From Schwartzia sp. (in: firmicutes) (GTDB lineage: Bacteria > Bacillota > Negativicutes > Selenomonadales > Selenomonadaceae), in assembly GCA_017939945.1 (NCBI GenBank), contig JAGAZS010000337.1:1-8578 (forward strand): a DNA stretch of 8,578 nucleotides, in the 5' to 3' direction. This document shows positions 6,753-8,578 of the stretch, one piece after another. The notes beneath the pieces are model-generated. The model made no database searches and had not been told where the DNA came from. It worked only from the letters and a program-made list of their open reading frames with translations. A program made the position numbers and the translations under genes. The first letter of the stretch is position 1. Each line of letters starts with the position of its first letter.

Positions 6753-6768
6753 TGTTTCACGTGAAACA
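6753..6768. promoter_or_regulatory. parS centromere-like site (ParB/Spo0J binding site)
   Basis: TGTTTCACGTGAAACA is a perfect 16-bp palindrome. It fits exactly the parS consensus known from Bacillus subtilis (TGTTNCACGTGAAACA), which is conserved across most bacterial phyla. ParB loads here, spreads as a CTP-dependent clamp, recruits SMC and helps segregate the replication origin. Such sites cluster near oriC and are often intergenic, as here. A degenerate half site (CGTGAAA, 6773-6779) follows. The parAB genes are not in the window. Confidence 0.93.
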
Positions 6769-6795
6769 TTTCCGTGAAAAATTTTTTTCTGCGGC

Positions 6796-6824
6796 TTGCA
6801 CAAATCCGCGTGTCGTGCTATGAT
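6796..6824 (+). promoter_or_regulatory. Promoter of the T-box-pheA-aroF transcript
   Basis: TTGCAC (6796-6801), a 17-bp spacer and TATGAT (6819-6824) are seen, with TGC directly before the -10 (extended -10). Transcription would begin near 6831, just upstream of the T-box stem I. The -35 box begins only 27 bp after the parS palindrome. Confidence 0.75.
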
Positions 6825-6843
6825 ATGCAATCATAACAAAAAA

Positions 6844-7103
6844 GGCGATGAACAGGAAAAGTACGCCGCGCGGAAGCGTACAGAGAGCCGGGGATGTTGA
6901 GAGCCGGTCGGGGACGCGCGGGGGAAGTTCGCCTGTGAGCCGCGCGCTGAAATGAAAGTAGGCGACGCCGGAGTCTCCGCCGTTACAAGGAGAGGCCGAT
7001 CGATTGCATGGGCAGTCCGTCGGAACAAAGCGGCCCGCTTCGGCGGGCAAATAAGGTGGTAACGCGGGAGCACCCGTCCTTTTATGGACAGGTGCTTTTT
7101 TAT
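6844..7103 (+). ncRNA. T-box riboswitch, predicted to be specific for tRNA-Phe (UUC specifier)
   Basis: The leader shows all landmarks of a T-box. The lower stem I pairs ACAGG (6852-6856) with CCTGT (6932-6936). The specifier loop has AGTA (6860-6863) facing GAAG, then TTC (6928-6930), the Phe codon. The upper stem pairs 6864-6872 with 6915-6923 with one mismatch. The AGAGA motif (6882-6886) and distal GGATG loop follow. Stem III pairs TCTCC (6974-6978) with GGAGA (6989-6993) around CCGTTACA. A GCCCGC-UUCG-GCGGGC hairpin (7033-7048) precedes the conserved T-box AATAAGGTGGTAACGCG (7050-7066). Its TGGT bulge fits the ACCA end of uncharged tRNA-Phe. Binding of uncharged tRNA would stabilise the antiterminator (GGTG 7055-7058 with CACC 7071-7074) and allow transcription of pheA and aroF. 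The class is certain; the specifier rests on my hand fold and agrees with the downstream genes. Confidence 0.93.
7070..7101 (+). terminator. T-box regulated terminator
   Basis: GCACCCGTCC (7070-7079) pairs with GGACAGGTGC (7086-7095) with one C-A mismatch and a 6-nt loop, followed by six T. Its 5' arm overlaps the 3' arm of the antiterminator, so the two structures exclude each other. Confidence 0.92.
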
Positions 7104-7106
7104 TTG

Positions 7107-7114
7107 AGGAGGGG
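7107..7114 (+). promoter_or_regulatory. Strong ribosome binding site for the TTG start of pheA
   Basis: AGGAGGGG ends about 5-7 bases before TTG at 7120. The ATG at 7115 is in another frame, so the TTG is the only start that keeps the conserved QTLGFLGPRGTHSEAA. Confidence 0.8.
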
Positions 7115-7119
7115 ATGAT

Positions 7120-7965
7120 TTGCAGACATTGGGCTTTCTCGGGCCGCGAGGCACGCACAGCGAAGCGGCGGCCATGTTCCTTTCGGAACGGATGGAGGGC
7201 GACGCGAAGCTTTGTCCGTACCCGGATATTTTTTCAGTGATACAGGCTGCCGCCGACGGAGAAGTGGACGTCTGCGTCGTTCCGGTGGAAAATTCTTTGG
7301 AGGGCGCTGTCAATGTGACAATGGACACGCTGGCGCAAATGGACGACCTTGCCATCGAAAGGGAACTGATTTGGGATATCCATAACCAACTGATGGCAAA
7401 GGACGCCGCCGCGGAAGTGCGGACGATTTATTCGCATCCGCAACCGTTGGCGCAATGCCGACAATACCTGAAAGCACATTTCCCGCGGGCCAAGCTGATT
7501 GCCACCGAAAGCACCGCGAAAGCGGCGGAGCTGGTCGCAGCCGGCGAAGCGGGCGCGGCGGCCATCTGCACGGAACGGGCAGGCGAATTATACGGTCTTT
7601 CCGCCGTCGCCACGGAAATCCAGGACAGCATGACGAACTCCACAAGGTTTTACCAGCTTCGCCGCCGTCCGGTTCCCGCACTGGACGAATCGGAAAGCGG
7701 ACGCGCGGTGATTGTCTGCCAGATCGACGGCGCAAGAGCGGGCAGCCTCTGCGGCGTGTTGGAGGAATTCGCGACCCGCGGCGTCAACATGACGCGAATC
7801 GTATCCCGCCCCGCCCGAACCGGCCTCGGCGTCTACATCTTCTTCTTCGACTTGGAAATCGAAGCGGGAAAATCAAGAGAGCCGCTGGAAGCTTCCATCG
7901 AAGCCGTGCGGGAAAAGAGCATCTGGCTCAAAGACCTGGGAAGATTCCCGGTACTTGAAAAATAG
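7120..7965 (+). CDS. pheA: Prephenate dehydratase, monofunctional
   Basis: 281 residues from a TTG start. The enzyme converts prephenate to phenylpyruvate, the committed step to phenylalanine, in the cytoplasm. The catalytic part (about 1-185) has FLGPRGTHSEAA, the substrate-binding VPVENSLEGAVNVTMDTL (residues 54-71), SHPQPLAQC, ATESTAKAA, and the catalytic TRF (175-177, in SMTNSTRFYQL). The C-terminal ACT domain (about 195-275) has GSLCGVLEEFA and MTRIVSRPARTGLGVYIFFFD. It should bind phenylalanine for feedback inhibition. The usual ESRP motif reads VSRP here (V228), a visible departure at a known regulatory site. No chorismate mutase domain is fused. The gene follows a Phe T-box and precedes aroF, so it is regulated by both tRNA-Phe charging and allostery. 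Confidence 0.97.
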   Translation: MQTLGFLGPRGTHSEAAAMFLSERMEGDAKLCPYPDIFSVIQAAADGEVDVCVVPVENSLEGAVNVTMDTLAQMDDLAIERELIWDIHNQLMAKDAAAEVRTIYSHPQPLAQCRQYLKAHFPRAKLIATESTAKAAELVAAGEAGAAAICTERAGELYGLSAVATEIQDSMTNSTRFYQLRRRPVPALDESESGRAVIVCQIDGARAGSLCGVLEEFATRGVNMTRIVSRPARTGLGVYIFFFDLEIEAGKSREPLEASIEAVREKSIWLKDLGRFPVLEK

Positions 7966-8012
7966 CTTTTCTGTACCCCCTAAAAAATCTAAATAAATAA
8001 TCAGGGGAAGCG

Positions 8013-8108
8013 ATGAATAAAGCAGTTCGCGCATTTGGCGAAGGATTTTTTCGTCAGGCAAGGAAGATGACGCGAAGTCGTAGCAGCGCTACGTCGAGCG
8101 GCATCTGA
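8013..8108 (+). CDS. Possible 31-residue mini-ORF between pheA and aroF (doubtful)
   Basis: An ATG at 8013 follows AGGGGA by four bases and opens a 31-codon frame (begins MNKAVRAFGEGFFRQ, ends SSGI) to the TGA at 8106. The product would be very basic and Ser/Arg-rich, without a membrane helix. More than half of the frame lies inside the nested hairpin at 8046-8126, so the coding look may be a by-product of a structured or repeated element. It could also be a short leader peptide whose translation alters the hairpin. I recognise no family. Confidence 0.25.
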   Translation: MNKAVRAFGEGFFRQARKMTRSRSSATSSGI

Positions 8109-8126
8109 CGCAGCATGGCGGAAAAA
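8046..8126 (+). repeat. Nested stem-loop element between pheA and aroF
   Basis: Three stems lie inside one another. The outer stem TTTTTTCGTCA (8046-8056) pairs with TGGCGGAAAAA (8116-8126) with two G-U pairs. The middle stem GATGACGC (8066-8073) pairs with GCGGCATC (8098-8105) with one mismatch. The inner stem CGTAGC (8079-8084) pairs with GCTACG (8088-8093) over an AGC triloop. Internal loops of 9/10 and 5/4 nt separate them. A further small hairpin (ACAAG 8133-8137 with CTTGT 8150-8154) follows. There is no T run after the stems, so it is not an ordinary terminator. It may be a dispersed palindromic repeat, an RNA processing site or a regulatory RNA. It fills most of the 222-bp gap between the two genes. 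Confidence 0.6.
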
Positions 8127-8187
8127 GACTCGACAAGGGCGTGGACGGACTTGTTCAGCGTTTCCCCATAAAAGGAGAGATTTACAA

Positions 8188-8578
8188 ATGGTTATCATCA
8201 TGAATCCCGACGCCACCGCAGAAAATATCAAAGGCGTCATTGAAATGATCCAGGACGCGGGGCTTTCCGCGAAGGTCATGGAAGGCTCCCAACAGCGCAT
8301 TGTCGGCGTTATCGGCGACAAGACGCGCCTCGGCTCCTGCGCCATCGACGCATTGCCGGGCGTCGAGCGCAGCGTCTCGATCTCGAAGAGCTACAAGCTC
8401 GCCAGCCGCGAATTCCATCCCCAGTCCAGCATCATCGACGTGGACGGCGTGCCCATCGGCGGCGACGATTTCGTCGTGATGGCAGGCCCCTGCGCCGTCG
8501 AGAGCCGCGAGCAGCTCCTTGAAGCCGCCGAGATTGCCAAGAAGGGCGGCGCTCAGTTCCTGCGCGGCGGCGCCTATA
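8188..8578 (+). CDS. aroF: 3-deoxy-7-phosphoheptulonate synthase (DAHP synthase), 3' partial
   Basis: 130 codons are visible before the window ends. The enzyme joins phosphoenolpyruvate and erythrose 4-phosphate, the first step of the shikimate pathway. Residues 1-70 (MVIIMNPDATAENIKGVIEM to ALPGVERSVSISKSYKLASR) form the ferredoxin-like regulatory domain of the type I-beta class. In Thermotoga that domain closes the active site when Tyr or Phe binds. The barrel begins near residue 93 with DDFVVMAGPCAVES; C102 is the expected metal ligand, and FLRGGAY begins the substrate loop. The ATG at 8188 has AGGAGA nine bases ahead. It is 222 bp downstream of pheA with no clear promoter or terminator between, so it is probably co-transcribed under the Phe T-box. 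The symbol aroF is used for this class in many Firmicutes; Bacillus calls it aroA. Confidence 0.95.
   Translation, partial: MVIIMNPDATAENIKGVIEMIQDAGLSAKVMEGSQQRIVGVIGDKTRLGSCAIDALPGVERSVSISKSYKLASREFHPQSSIIDVDGVPIGGDDFVVMAGPCAVESREQLLEAAEIAKKGGAQFLRGGAY

Noticed and set aside
6757..7355. Minus-strand open frames across the T-box leader
   Set aside because: They overlap a structured RNA leader, parS and the 5' end of pheA, have no ribosome binding site that I can see and no family resemblance.
7974..8006. CCCCT and AGGGG arms after the pheA stop as a terminator
   Set aside because: The stem is only 5 bp with a loop of about 20 nt and has no T run.

Overview
The window is bacterial chromosomal DNA, GC-rich in the genes and AT-rich between them. 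It looks like a Firmicute of the Negativicutes (Selenomonas/Mitsuokella-like). The reasons are the Firmicute-type tRNA-sensing T-box leader, strong AGGAGG-type ribosome binding sites, the TTG starts, a chemoreceptor ending in the style LQSVVQQFKI, and an M23 peptidase paired with a bactofilin. The genus is inferred from protein style only. A perfect copy of the ParB-binding parS palindrome suggests the window lies in the origin-proximal part of the chromosome.

Layout. 1-753 (+) is the C-terminal signalling half of a methyl-accepting chemotaxis protein, followed by a strong hairpin terminator. 1010-2263 (+) encodes an exported DUF3298 (RsiV C-terminal-like) protein with its own promoter. It converges on serS, and the two share a bidirectional terminator. 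From 2330 to 6560 all genes are on the minus strand: serS (seryl-tRNA synthetase), a glyoxalase/VOC metalloenzyme, a bactofilin, a membrane-anchored M23 peptidase, and ung (uracil-DNA glycosylase). The bactofilin and the peptidase are 25 bp apart and form an envelope-shaping operon. A 560-bp regulatory region (6561-7119) separates ung from the divergent pheA. It holds the ung promoter, an inverted repeat, parS, the pheA promoter and a complete T-box riboswitch. On the plus strand follow pheA (prephenate dehydratase) and the start of aroF (DAHP synthase, cut by the window end).

The genes form several logical units. The pheA-aroF unit covers the first step of the shikimate pathway and the phenylalanine branch. 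Its T-box leader can be folded so that the specifier codon is UUC (Phe), so uncharged tRNA-Phe should switch on both genes, with ACT-domain and ferredoxin-like-domain feedback acting on the enzymes. Between pheA and aroF sits an 81-nt nested stem-loop, overlapping a 31-codon mini-ORF, which no known feature here explains. serS and the VOC gene each have a near-perfect sigma-70 promoter with 17-bp spacing; the serS promoter is overlaid by a 14-bp palindrome.

Most of the content is conserved housekeeping. The items most worth a second look are the parS site next to the T-box promoter, the nested hairpin between pheA and aroF, the altered ESRP motif in PheA, and the bactofilin/M23 pair.
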